64,000 bases of DNA. Source: Mycolicibacterium pulveris (GTDB lineage Bacteria > Actinomycetota > Actinomycetes > Mycobacteriales > Mycobacteriaceae). The position numbers and the translations under genes were made by a program. The stretch is taken from NCBI RefSeq assembly GCF_010725725.1, contig NZ_AP022599.1, positions 4,650,001 to 4,714,000 on the forward strand. The letters run 5' to 3'. The notes below the pieces were generated by a model, which made no database searches, was not told the DNA's origin, and was given only the letters and a program-made list of their open reading frames with translations. Positions 8,748 to 17,181 of the stretch are shown piece after piece (position 1 is the first letter of the stretch; each line of letters starts with the position of its first letter).

Positions 8748-9311
8748 ATGCGCAAGCTGATCTACTCGATGACCGCCTCGCTCGACGGTTACATCTCAGC
8801 GCCGCGCGGAGAGCACGACGGCTGGGCGGTGCCGGACGAGGAGCTGCATCGGTTCCACAACGACGCGGTGCGGGGGCTCGGCGGGCATCTGCTCGGGCGA
8901 CGGCTGTATGAGGTAATGACCTACTGGGAGGGTTTCGAGGAACGCGAGCCGGACGCCCCGCAATACGCGCACGAGTTCGCCCGCATCTGGCAGAAGCTGC
9001 CCAAGATCGTGTACTCGACCACGCTGACGGAGGTCGAGGGCAACACGACGCTCTCGACCGCGGATCCGGTCACCGAGGTCACGCGGCTCAAACAGGAGCC
9101 GGGGGAGCCGCTGGCCGTTGGCGGCGCCGACCTGGCCGCGACGTTGATACGGCACGACTTGATCGACGAGTATCGCGTCTTCCTCGCCCCGACGGCCCTC
9201 GGCGGCGGCAAACCCTACTTCACCGCGCTGGACCGACAGATCGCACTCGAGCTGCAGGAGGCGCGAACCTTCGACACCGGCGTCGTCTACCTGCGCTACG
9301 CGGCGCGTTAG
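8748..9311 (+). CDS. RibD C-terminal/DHFR-like family reductase
   Basis: 187 residues from ATG 8748 with AAGGAGG 10 nt upstream. The N-terminus MRKLIYSMTASLDGYISAP, then HLLGRRLYEVMTYWEG, PKIVYSTTL, GEPLAVGGADLAATLIRHDLIDEYRVFLAPTALGGG spread over the length, match the dihydrofolate reductase family/RibD_C fold that binds NADPH. Stand-alone members are common in actinobacteria and their substrates are mostly unknown. Its stop overlaps the stop of the convergent exported-protein gene. Confidence 0.85.
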   Translation: MRKLIYSMTASLDGYISAPRGEHDGWAVPDEELHRFHNDAVRGLGGHLLGRRLYEVMTYWEGFEEREPDAPQYAHEFARIWQKLPKIVYSTTLTEVEGNTTLSTADPVTEVTRLKQEPGEPLAVGGADLAATLIRHDLIDEYRVFLAPTALGGGKPYFTALDRQIALELQEARTFDTGVVYLRYAAR

Positions 9312-9655
9312 AAGTGGATGACGCGCGGGCCGCCGCCGCACTCGGGCACGCCGCCGTAGGGCAGACCGCCCTGGATCTGCCCGTTGACCATCGCGCTGCA
9401 GGACGCCGTGCGGTGCCAGGAGCCCGGTGCGAACGGGCCGCCCGCGCCGAAGCTCCATGTCTGCGAGTAGAACGAGCCATCGGGGAACGGTTCGCCCAAG
9501 CAATACCGTGTCCCGCCCTGTCCTGACTTCTGCCCGCCCGGGCACCAATTGGCCTCGCCGTTGGGAATCTTCGGATCGGGTTGCGCGGCGGCGATCGGAA
9601 CCGCGACGAACGTCAGCGCAGCGGTTGCCGCGGCGACCGCGAAGAGTCTGATCAT
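9308..9655 (-). CDS. Small exported protein, unknown function
   Basis: 115 residues from ATG 9655, with a G-rich site upstream. A clear signal peptide (MIRLFAVAAATAALTFVAVP then AAAQP, cleavage near residue 24) is followed by a mature part with four to six cysteines (ANWCPGGQ, RYCLGEPFPDGS, TASCSAMVNG, PECGGGPR) that could form disulfides outside the cell. The Cys/Gly/Trp-rich layout is typical of small mycobacterial secreted proteins of unknown role. It is the last gene before the cobalamin riboswitch, on the opposite strand. Confidence 0.75.
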   Translation of the reverse strand: MIRLFAVAAATAALTFVAVPIAAAQPDPKIPNGEANWCPGGQKSGQGGTRYCLGEPFPDGSFYSQTWSFGAGGPFAPGSWHRTASCSAMVNGQIQGGLPYGGVPECGGGPRVIHF

Positions 9656-9769
9656 GTTTACCCCCGAGAGACGATTGCGGCTCGCCTGCCAGCTCACCGC
9701 GGTGTAGTCGATTGTCAGAGGTTAGCTGCTGCAGATCGATGATGGGCAACTTTCGCGCATCGCGGACCT

Positions 9770-9955
9770 TGATAGGCTCTGCCGCTGAGGGCGGTCGCAT
9801 CCGTGCCACACGCGGATGCCAGGGAACCCGGTGAGAATCCGGGACTGGCGCGCAGCGGTATGGGAGTTGGACTCGACACAGGTCACTGGAGGCCACGCGG
9901 GCCTCCGGGAAGGCGTCGAGTCCGGAACATCCCGAGTCCGAAGACCTGCCGTTCT
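9770..9955 (+). ncRNA. Cobalamin (B12) riboswitch
   Basis: The core AGGGAACCCGGTGAGAATCC followed by GGGACTG (9821-9846), the GCGCAGCGGTATGGG stretch (9849-9863) and the B12-box-like GAGTCCGAAGACCTGCC (9934-9950) are the conserved elements of the adenosylcobalamin riboswitch in their usual order and spacing. It ends about 75 bp before the permease start and is on the same strand. It should lower expression of the downstream importer when B12 is plentiful. The expression platform (9955-10029) was not resolved. Confidence 0.92.
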
Positions 9956-10029
9956 CGTTGAGTCCACCGGTATCTCGCGTTCAGATACCCCCGGCGTAAT
10001 GAGGCAGGCTTGCTGATCACCTGGCCACG

Positions 10030-11139
10030 GTGTCGGATCGGGACGTTGTGCCCGTGACCGTCACCGAGAGAATTTCCGGTCGCGCCCACGAGGCGACTGT
10101 TCCCACGGTCCGGCGCGCGCCGTTCCTGGCGCTGACGGCCGTACTCGCCGTTCTCACGACGGCGAGCGTCGTGGTGTCCGTCGCCTTCGGTGCCGAGGAC
10201 ATCGCGCTCACCGACGTGTGGCGTACCGTTGCCGGCCGCCTCACCGGAGGCGCCGTCGACGCGGGATACGACGTCATCATCTGGGACCTGCGGCTGCCGC
10301 GCTCGATACTGGCGGCGATCGTCGGCGCGGGCCTGGCGCTGGCCGGTGCGCTGATGCAGGCGCTCGTCCGCAACCCGCTGGCCGAACCGTATCTGCTGGG
10401 TGTGTCGGCGGGCGCGGCCGTGGGGGCGACGGCGGTGATCACGCTGGGCGTGTTGTCGGCGCTGGGCATCTGGGCGCTGTCCGGGGGCGCGCTGCTGGGC
10501 GCGGTGGTCGCCACGCTGACCGTGTACGCCGTGGCCCGCGCCCAGGGCGGGCTTACCGCGCTGCGCCTGATCTTGTCGGGTGTGGTGCTGTCCTCGGCGT
10601 TCATGGCGTGCTCGTCGCTGCTGGTGTTCACCGCCGGTGACCCGCACGCGGCCGAAAGCGTGATGTTCTGGCTGCTCGGCAGCGTCGCCGGAGCGACGTG
10701 GGCCAAGATCCCACTCGCGGGCACGGTGGTGGTGATCTCTCTGGTCGGGGCGTTGCTGATCCATTCGTGGCTCGACGCCTACGCCGCAGGAGCGGACACG
10801 GCCACGTCGCTGGGCGTGCCGGTGCGCGCGTTGCGCAACGCGCTGTTCGCGATTCAGGCGGTGCTCGTCGGGGTGCTGGTGGCCGTGGCCGGGGGCATCG
10901 GGTTCGTCGGGCTCATCGTGCCGCACGCGGCGCGGTTGATCGTGGGAGCCACACATCGCGCGATGCTACCGGTGACCGTCTGTGCCGGAGCGCTTTTCCT
11001 GGTGTGGGTCGACGTGATCTCGCGGGAGATGGCCGCACCGCGGGAGATGCCGTTGGGCATCGTCACCGGGCTCATCGGCGCGCCGGTGTTCCTGTTCCTG
11101 ATGGGCCGCCGCCGATACGAGTTCGGTAACAGCTCATGA
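10030..11139 (+). CDS. btuC: FecCD/BtuC-family ABC transporter permease, probable vitamin B12 importer
   Basis: About 369 residues from GTG 10030 (GTG 10048 or 10054 also possible; no clear ribosome site). It carries the BtuC/FecCD signature LRLPRSILAAIVGAGLALAG, then MQALVRNPLAEPYLLGVSAGA, LRLILSGVVLSSAF and GFVGLIVPHAARLI, with about ten membrane helices. As the first gene after a cobalamin riboswitch it is most likely the membrane part of a B12 (or cobinamide) importer rather than a siderophore importer. It overlaps the ATPase gene by 4 bp (ATGA). Confidence 0.88.
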   Translation: MSDRDVVPVTVTERISGRAHEATVPTVRRAPFLALTAVLAVLTTASVVVSVAFGAEDIALTDVWRTVAGRLTGGAVDAGYDVIIWDLRLPRSILAAIVGAGLALAGALMQALVRNPLAEPYLLGVSAGAAVGATAVITLGVLSALGIWALSGGALLGAVVATLTVYAVARAQGGLTALRLILSGVVLSSAFMACSSLLVFTAGDPHAAESVMFWLLGSVAGATWAKIPLAGTVVVISLVGALLIHSWLDAYAAGADTATSLGVPVRALRNALFAIQAVLVGVLVAVAGGIGFVGLIVPHAARLIVGATHRAMLPVTVCAGALFLVWVDVISREMAAPREMPLGIVTGLIGAPVFLFLMGRRRYEFGNSS

Positions 11140-11930
11140 GTGCGGCTGTCCTCAGCGCTCACGGGGTCGCGTGCCGGCGGGGCTCAAGAACCGTTGTGGC
11201 CGGGGTCGATCTGATGGTGCCCGCCGCGACCCGGCTGGCGGTGGTCGGCCCGAACGGCGCGGGCAAAACAACTCTGCTGCGGGCGCTTTCGGGTCTCGAT
11301 GCGCCTGTGGAGGGAATGATCCGGATCGACGGCGAGGACTTGTACCGGATGCCGGCTCGGCGCAGGGCGTGCACGATCGCCGTCGTCGGGCAGGAAGAGC
11401 GACCGTCGGGCGAGCTGACAGTGGCCGAGGCGGTCGGGCTGGGCCGGACCCCGTATCGAAATCCGTGGTCGGGCACCGTGATCGGGGAACGGGACATCGT
11501 CGACGACGCCCTGACCGCGGTCGGACTGGGTGGGTGGGGGGACCGGTCCTGCACGCAGTTGTCGGGCGGTGAGCGCCACCGTGTCGTGCTTGCACGGGCA
11601 CTGGCTCAGCAGACGCCGGTGCTCGTGCTCGACGAACCCACCAACCATCTCGACGCGGCATGGCGGCTGAGGTTCATGCAGGTACTCGACGATCTCGAGT
11701 GCACGGTCGTCGCCGCGATGCACGACTTGGATTTGGTACTGCGCCATTTCGACGCCGTCGCGGTGGTCGCCGACGGCGGCCTCGTCGCCCACGGGCCCCC
11801 CACCGAGGTTCTGGACTCCGACCTGCTGTGGCAAGTGTTCGACGTCGCAGGCGATGTCGTCGCCCATCCGACGACGGGCAGGTCTCACCTTCTGCTCACC
11901 CACGCCCACCCGGCGGTGCGCCAACGATGA
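11136..11930 (+). CDS. btuD: ABC transporter ATP-binding protein of the B12 importer
   Basis: 264 residues. Walker A GPNGAGKTTLLRALSG, Q-loop VVGQEERPSGELTV, signature CTQLSGGERHRVVLARALA (LSGGE), Walker B VLVLDEPTNHLDA and H-loop AAMHDLDLVL, all in order. This is the BtuD/FecE/HmuV type that energises a type II importer on the cytoplasmic side. Translational coupling to the permease (ATGA at 11136) and to the lipoprotein (ATGA at 11927) supports a single transcript under the riboswitch. Confidence 0.9.
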   Translation: MSAAVLSAHGVACRRGSRTVVAGVDLMVPAATRLAVVGPNGAGKTTLLRALSGLDAPVEGMIRIDGEDLYRMPARRRACTIAVVGQEERPSGELTVAEAVGLGRTPYRNPWSGTVIGERDIVDDALTAVGLGGWGDRSCTQLSGGERHRVVLARALAQQTPVLVLDEPTNHLDAAWRLRFMQVLDDLECTVVAAMHDLDLVLRHFDAVAVVADGGLVAHGPPTEVLDSDLLWQVFDVAGDVVAHPTTGRSHLLLTHAHPAVRQR

Positions 11931-13006
11931 GGAGTATGACAGTGGTACGGAGACTGGCTGGACCGGCTGTCGTCGGCGTGGCGCTGGCGTTGGTGACCGG
12001 TTGCGGGTCGCCGAACGCCCCCGCGGCGGCCACCCACACGGTGACGGTCACCAACTGCGGCGAGGAGGTCAGTTTCGAGCAGCCACTGGAACGTTTGTTC
12101 GTCAACGACGGCGGGATGATCGCGATCGCGCTGGCCGCCGGGGCGCGCGAGCAGATGGTCGCCGTCAGCTCGATGGCCCGCGACGTCGACGTTCTGCGCA
12201 TCGAGTTCGGTTCTCAAGTAGACGATCTCAACGAGGTGGCGCCCGCGCAGCCGACGCTGGAGAACATCGTCGGGGCGAAGCCTCAGGTGCTTTTCGCCGG
12301 ATACAACTACGGGATGGGAGAAGAGCGCGGTATCACCCCGGAGATCCTGGCGGGCCACGGCATCGCCGTGTATCAGCTGTCCGAGGCGTGCAGGCAGATG
12401 GAGGGGCAGTCCGTCCGCGGAACCATGGATCCGTGGGTTGCACTCGACACCGATCTGCGCAACATCGGCACCATCACGGGGAACGCCGAGCAGGGCGCGC
12501 GGGCCGCCGACGATATAGCCGCAAGGTTGGAAAGGTTGCGTGCCGCGCCGCAGCCCGAGAACAAGCCGATGGTCTTCGTGTTCGACAGCGGCACCGACAC
12601 AATCTTCTCGTCGGGTGTGTTCGGCGGGCCGCAGGGCATCATCGACGTGGCCGGCGCACGCAACGCCACCGCGGACATTCAGGACACCTGGACGACCGTG
12701 AGTTGGGAACGGATCGCCACCGCCGACCCCGACCTCATCGTGTTCGTCGACTATCCTGGCCAGTCGGTCGAGGAGAAGATCGAGGTGCTGCGAAGCAACC
12801 TGGCAAGCAGAAACCTCAAGGCGGTCCGTGAGAGCCGGTTCATCAACCTGCCGTATGCGATGTGGGTGTCAAGCCCGCTGAACATCGACGCCGCTGAAAC
12901 GCTGCGATCGGTACTCGAAAAGCACGGTCTGGCACCGCAATCCGGCATCACACCGAGCCTGGATGCTGGGCAACTCGACCTGGCGGGCAACGACTGGCTG
13001 CAGTGA
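11927..13006 (+). CDS. btuF: Substrate-binding lipoprotein of the B12 importer
   Basis: About 359 residues from ATG 11927 (ATG 11936 is an alternative). The N-terminus is a lipoprotein signal with the lipobox LVTGC at about residues 25-29, so it should be anchored on the outer face of the cell membrane. The body follows the periplasmic binding protein family of BtuF/FhuD (PF01497): RLFVNDGGMIAIALAAGA, IVGAKPQVLFAGYNYG, WERIATADPDLIVFVDYPG and a C-terminal YAMWVSSPLNIDAAETL. It closes the riboswitch-controlled operon. Binding of B12 is inferred from the riboswitch; a metal chelate ligand is the alternative. Confidence 0.85.
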   Translation: MRSMTVVRRLAGPAVVGVALALVTGCGSPNAPAAATHTVTVTNCGEEVSFEQPLERLFVNDGGMIAIALAAGAREQMVAVSSMARDVDVLRIEFGSQVDDLNEVAPAQPTLENIVGAKPQVLFAGYNYGMGEERGITPEILAGHGIAVYQLSEACRQMEGQSVRGTMDPWVALDTDLRNIGTITGNAEQGARAADDIAARLERLRAAPQPENKPMVFVFDSGTDTIFSSGVFGGPQGIIDVAGARNATADIQDTWTTVSWERIATADPDLIVFVDYPGQSVEEKIEVLRSNLASRNLKAVRESRFINLPYAMWVSSPLNIDAAETLRSVLEKHGLAPQSGITPSLDAGQLDLAGNDWLQ

Positions 13007-13029
13007 ACCACGGTGCTGCGGCCCATCAG

Positions 13030-14169
13030 TCATACCCCGGCGGACATTCTCGCGTGGTTCCGGGCACAGTCGTCCCGGAACTGTTGAAGCGTCATGCCGG
13101 TGCGGGTCTTGAAGAACCTGCGCAGGCTTCGCGCATCCGCGAAGCCGGCCTGACGCGCAATCGCGCGGAAGTCGAGATCCGTTGTTGAAAGCAGTGTTTC
13201 GACAACTTCCAGCCGAATTTCGGCTTGGATCTGGCTGAAGTTGAGTGAATCCTTCTCCAACCTTCGGTTCAAGGTGCGAGGGGTGCAGTGAAGCATACGG
13301 GCAACGTCATCGATGCCCAGCTGCGGGTTACCGTGAAGAATCGCTCGGACCCGGTAGGGAAATGTCGAGCCGGCATTCGCGAACACGTGTGCACTTGTGA
13401 GCAATTTCAGGCAGTGTTGATGCGTTTCCGGGTCAGCGCCTTTCAATGGGATGGCCAGCGCGTTGCTGCTGAGCAGCATCGTGTTTCGTTTCGAGTCGAA
13501 GTCGATCGGGCACGGGATGAGGTCGCGATAACAATCAACGTGACGAGGTTGCGAGTATGTCAACGTCAGCCGATCGACGGGAAATTCCGGGATGCCGATC
13601 AGACGCTGTAAGGCCATGTCGCAACAGATCCTCTCCTCGATCGAGAACTGCAGCAACGCATCCGGGATGCGTGAATCCGGCAGATACGAAAGCAAAAGCT
13701 GATCGCCGACCAATTCACACGCAAATCCGACCAGACCGCCGAAGAAGACCGAGATGTATTGAAACCACAGTTTCGTCGCCTCAGCTGATGTTGGGCTCGT
13801 CATGACGGTGTAGCCGAGAATGCCCAGGTCGCCGAGGGTCAGCTGCTCGCCCAACGTGAAGGCCAGGGAAGGTGAATCGCACAGCTGGTGCATCCTCGCG
13901 ACGATGTGGATGTAATCGGCCACTTCGATGAGATGTCTCGGATCGGTGAGATTCTCCGGGGTGACTCCGGAGCCAGCGAGCACCTCCTCGCTGTTGAAGC
14001 CCAACCGGTTGGCCACCTTGAGATAGAAATTGATCTTCGCCGGTCGAAGCCGTGCGACCGCGCTCGAATCATGAGCGATCGTTAGCAGATGGCTTGCATC
14101 AGACAGGGATTCCTCGGGGGTTCGCCACACACCGACCGGTTTGGTCCCCGCCGTGACCGGATGGGTCAT
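13030..14169 (-). CDS. AraC-family transcriptional regulator
   Basis: About 379 residues. ATG 14169 is favoured because GAGG lies 8 nt before it; GTG 14178 is possible. The N-terminal two thirds match the arabinose-binding-like domain of the OruR/ArgR-type AraC group (EVLAGSGVTPENLTDPRHLIE, LTLGDLGILGYTVMTSPT, FGGLVGFACELVGD). The C-terminus has two helix-turn-helix motifs (GIDDVARMLHCTPRTLNRRLEKD and DFRAIARQAGFADARSLRRFFK). It is divergent from the AveC gene set, so it may control it. It is convergent with btuF (23-bp gap). Confidence 0.88.
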   Translation of the reverse strand: MTHPVTAGTKPVGVWRTPEESLSDASHLLTIAHDSSAVARLRPAKINFYLKVANRLGFNSEEVLAGSGVTPENLTDPRHLIEVADYIHIVARMHQLCDSPSLAFTLGEQLTLGDLGILGYTVMTSPTSAEATKLWFQYISVFFGGLVGFACELVGDQLLLSYLPDSRIPDALLQFSIEERICCDMALQRLIGIPEFPVDRLTLTYSQPRHVDCYRDLIPCPIDFDSKRNTMLLSSNALAIPLKGADPETHQHCLKLLTSAHVFANAGSTFPYRVRAILHGNPQLGIDDVARMLHCTPRTLNRRLEKDSLNFSQIQAEIRLEVVETLLSTTDLDFRAIARQAGFADARSLRRFFKTRTGMTLQQFRDDCARNHARMSAGV

Positions 14170-14313
14170 TACGTCCACCTCGGCGTCTCGCTACATTTCC
14201 TGTGATGGCGCTTTCGCGGTGCAATCTTATGCCGACCTGGCGCTATGCGGGAATACCGGAGGATGTATGAACGCTGGCTATCAGTCTGCGACGATTGACC
14301 ACAGAGGCGAGCG

Positions 14314-15057
14314 TTGAACGAGGCCGCGAACCGCAGGACGACTCTACTCGGCGCGTGGTGCGGAATCGCCTATATCGTCATGCTGCTGACCGGCTGGTGG
14401 CTCATAGGGGGATTCCTGCCGCTGCATGAGCCGTCTGCCGATGCAGCGGAGATCGCGTCGTTCTTCCGAGACGATGTGGTCAGTCTTCGGATCGGCATGG
14501 TGATCGTGATGTGGGCAGCCGCCGTGTTCCTGCCCTTCGCCGCCACGATGGCCGATTTCGTCTCCCGGTTCGAGGGCCGCAACGGTCCGCTCACCCGCAC
14601 CATGACGATGGCTGGGTACGCCAACGCCATGCTGACCTTCTATCCGCCCCTGTGGTGGCTTATCAGCTCATGGCGAGCATCGGAACGATCTCCAGAACTG
14701 ACATATCTGCTCAACGACATCGCCTGGCTCCAGTTCATCGGTGGTCTGTCATTGATCATGCCGATGTTCGCGGTGGTCGCGGTGGTGGCATTGACTGACT
14801 CACGACCCGAGCGCGTGTTCCCGCGTTGGCTTGGTTACCAGAGCGTCATGACCTTCCTCCTGTTCCTGCCCGATCAGATGTTGTTCTTCTTCAAGACCGG
14901 GCCATTCGCCTGGAACGGTGTACTCGGATTCTGGGTTCCACTGACGGTGTTCTGCACCTGGTTCATTGCGATCTTCGTCGTGATGCGCCGCTCGCTGCTC
15001 ACCGCCACGGCCAGAAAGGCCCGCTCCGGCATCGAGGAATTTGGGGCGGTGCGATGA
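14314..15057 (+). CDS. Integral membrane protein of unknown function
   Basis: 247 residues from TTG 14314, with GAGGCGAG upstream; no better start is present before the first helix. Six to seven hydrophobic helices are visible (for example AWCGIAYIVMLLTGWWLIGG, IGMVIVMWAAAVFLPFA, FIGGLSLIMPMFAVVAVVAL). I do not recognise a family. It overlaps the first AveC-family gene by 4 bp (ATGA at 15054), so it is likely part of the same functional unit, perhaps a membrane partner. Confidence 0.65.
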   Translation: MNEAANRRTTLLGAWCGIAYIVMLLTGWWLIGGFLPLHEPSADAAEIASFFRDDVVSLRIGMVIVMWAAAVFLPFAATMADFVSRFEGRNGPLTRTMTMAGYANAMLTFYPPLWWLISSWRASERSPELTYLLNDIAWLQFIGGLSLIMPMFAVVAVVALTDSRPERVFPRWLGYQSVMTFLLFLPDQMLFFFKTGPFAWNGVLGFWVPLTVFCTWFIAIFVVMRRSLLTATARKARSGIEEFGAVR

Positions 15058-16112
15058 CGACACACGGACGGCATCTGGCTCCGTCACGGCTTCCTGCCGA
15101 GATACGCGACACGACGCGGCGTTGGAGTCCGGTGCAACTGTGGGCAGTGGTTGGCGCCACGTTCATCACGTTCGAAGCCGTCGTGCTGCTGCGTTGGGTG
15201 CTCGGACCCAACTTCAAGTCGACTCCTCCTGGCCCTGACCAATTGACGGCCGGCCAGCACGCGCTTTACGTAGCTATCCAGGTAGCCATACCGATTGCGG
15301 CCGCCGTGTGCATGTACTTCTGGGTGGTGCGGCCGTGGTGGCGTGAAGGGCGGCTGACCACCGACGGCATGTTGGCCATCAGTGGCGCCATGATCTTCTT
15401 CTGGGACATGTCGATGAACTACACGTCGGTGTCGCTGCTTTACAACTCGCATTTGATCAACCGCGGCGCGTGGGCCAACGGTGCATGGCCGACCTGGATC
15501 AGCCCGAACGCCAACAACCTGCCAGAACCGCTTCTGGTCTGTATTCCCGGATACACCGCGCTGGTCTTCTCGCAGGTGGTGTTCATTCTCTGGCTGATCC
15601 GAAAAGCCAAGTCCCGCTGGCCAAACCTCGGCACGTTGGGCGTTATCGCAACGATCATCGTCGGTTTGACGATTGTCGATACGATCATCGAGACCCTGTT
15701 GCTTCGCACCGGGCTGTACGCCTATCCGGGCGCGATCCGAGGCATAACGCTCTTCGCAGGCCGCACTTACCAATTGCCGCTGTCGGAGACGATCCTGTTC
15801 GGTGGGCTCGGGCTGGGCGCGATCGCGGCGCTCAGCTACTTCCGTGACGACCGCGGAAATACCATCGTCGAACGCGGCATCGACACACTGCGATTGAGCA
15901 CCAAGGGCAAGCAGCTGGTGCGCTTCTGCGCGATCTTCGGCGCAGTCCATGCGGCATTCCTGGTGTTCTACATGATTCCGCAACAGTGGTTCGCGGTGCA
16001 GTCTGACCCGTTCCCCGAAGGCTACCCCTCCTACATGATCAACGACATGTGCGTATCGGGGTCCGACGGCAACACCTGCCCCGGTCCAGGCGTACCGATG
16101 CCCCGGCCGTAA
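15054..16112 (+). CDS. AveC-family (spirocyclase-like) membrane protein 1
   Basis: 352 residues from ATG 15054; the frame is open upstream but that part is covered by the preceding gene. About eight membrane helices. It matches the AveC family by the pattern seen in all three copies here: YFWVVRPWWREGRLTTDGML, ISGAMIFFWDMSMNY, TGLYAYPGAIRG, then YFRDDRGN followed by ERGID, and a C-terminal CPGPGVPMPRP. AveC of Streptomyces forms the avermectin spiroketal; whether mycobacterial copies do any cyclisation is not known. It is followed 14 bp later by a second copy. Confidence 0.75.
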   Translation: MTTHGRHLAPSRLPAEIRDTTRRWSPVQLWAVVGATFITFEAVVLLRWVLGPNFKSTPPGPDQLTAGQHALYVAIQVAIPIAAAVCMYFWVVRPWWREGRLTTDGMLAISGAMIFFWDMSMNYTSVSLLYNSHLINRGAWANGAWPTWISPNANNLPEPLLVCIPGYTALVFSQVVFILWLIRKAKSRWPNLGTLGVIATIIVGLTIVDTIIETLLLRTGLYAYPGAIRGITLFAGRTYQLPLSETILFGGLGLGAIAALSYFRDDRGNTIVERGIDTLRLSTKGKQLVRFCAIFGAVHAAFLVFYMIPQQWFAVQSDPFPEGYPSYMINDMCVSGSDGNTCPGPGVPMPRP

Positions 16113-16125
16113 AGGACAGCTCGAA

Positions 16126-17178
16126 ATGTCGCCGGCGACTACGGTCATCGCTCCAGACCACGTGGTAACCCAGCGAAGCCGGGCCGCATTGTGGGTGATT
16201 CACGGTGGCGCCTGGCTCGCGCTGATCACCTATTGCTGGACCGCCTGGATTGTCAGCGGTGACTTCAACACCAACACCATCGGCCGGGGCCAAGAGCCCG
16301 ACTGGTACGTCGCGCTGATGCGCGGCTGGGAAGTCTTCGCGCTGGTGTGCACCGTGATGATCATCTGGACGTTCGTGGTACGACCGAAGTTGAGAACGGG
16401 GCGCTTCTCCTTCGATGGTCTGTTCGTGATCGCCTGCGGGCTGATGTTCTTTCAGGAACCCTGGATCAACTGGACGAGCTATCAGTTCCTCTACAGCACC
16501 ACATCGATCAACTTCGGAAGTTGGCTTTCGCACATCCCGGGATGGAGCTATCCGCATGCCGAGTTGGTGCCGGTATCACTGTGGGCGGGCACCGCGTACT
16601 TCTGGCTCGTCGCCATACCGGCGATGGCCGGGTCGAAGTTCATGGGCTGGCTCACCCGTCGCCGCCCCGGAATCAGCAAGTTGAACTTGATCGCTGTCAC
16701 TTATCTGGCATTCTGCGCCTTCGACTTGGTGCTGGAATCATTCATCACCCGAACGAACCTGTTCAGCTACGGCAGCGTCATTCCCTCGTTGAGTCTGTTC
16801 GCGGGCACGGATCATCAGTTCCCCGTGTACGAAACGGTCAGCTGGGCAGGAACATACGTGTTCCTGGCGTGTGTGCACTTCTTTCGCGACGACCGCGGCC
16901 GTTCCTTACCGGAGCGCGGAATCGAGGCTTTCCATGTCGGAGACCGAGTCAAGACCTTCTTCCGACTTCTCGCGATCGTCGGGATGTGTCAACTCTCGAT
17001 CCTGTTGACCTACAACATTCCGTACCAGTTGTACGCGCTGCACTCGCAGATGTCGCCGGTTTACCTGGAACAGCCGTGGCGGCTTGGCGGGGTCTGTGGT
17101 CCTGGCACCAATTTCGACTGTCCAGGGCCGGGCGTTCCGATCCCGAGGTCAGACAGCGAAACCAACCGGACACGCTGA
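16126..17178 (+). CDS. AveC-family (spirocyclase-like) membrane protein 2
   Basis: 350 residues. It shares the layout of its neighbour: FVVRPKLRTGRFSFDGLFVI, CGLMFFQEPWINW, TNLFSYGSVIPSLSLFAG, HFFRDDRGRSLPERGIEAF and a C-terminal CPGPGVPIPRS. The two copies are clearly paralogues but not recent duplicates by eye. The tandem arrangement suggests they may act as a heteromeric pair in the membrane. It is convergent with the alpha/beta hydrolase gene (3-bp gap). Confidence 0.75.
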   Translation: MSPATTVIAPDHVVTQRSRAALWVIHGGAWLALITYCWTAWIVSGDFNTNTIGRGQEPDWYVALMRGWEVFALVCTVMIIWTFVVRPKLRTGRFSFDGLFVIACGLMFFQEPWINWTSYQFLYSTTSINFGSWLSHIPGWSYPHAELVPVSLWAGTAYFWLVAIPAMAGSKFMGWLTRRRPGISKLNLIAVTYLAFCAFDLVLESFITRTNLFSYGSVIPSLSLFAGTDHQFPVYETVSWAGTYVFLACVHFFRDDRGRSLPERGIEAFHVGDRVKTFFRLLAIVGMCQLSILLTYNIPYQLYALHSQMSPVYLEQPWRLGGVCGPGTNFDCPGPGVPIPRSDSETNRTR

Positions 17179-17181
17179 TCG

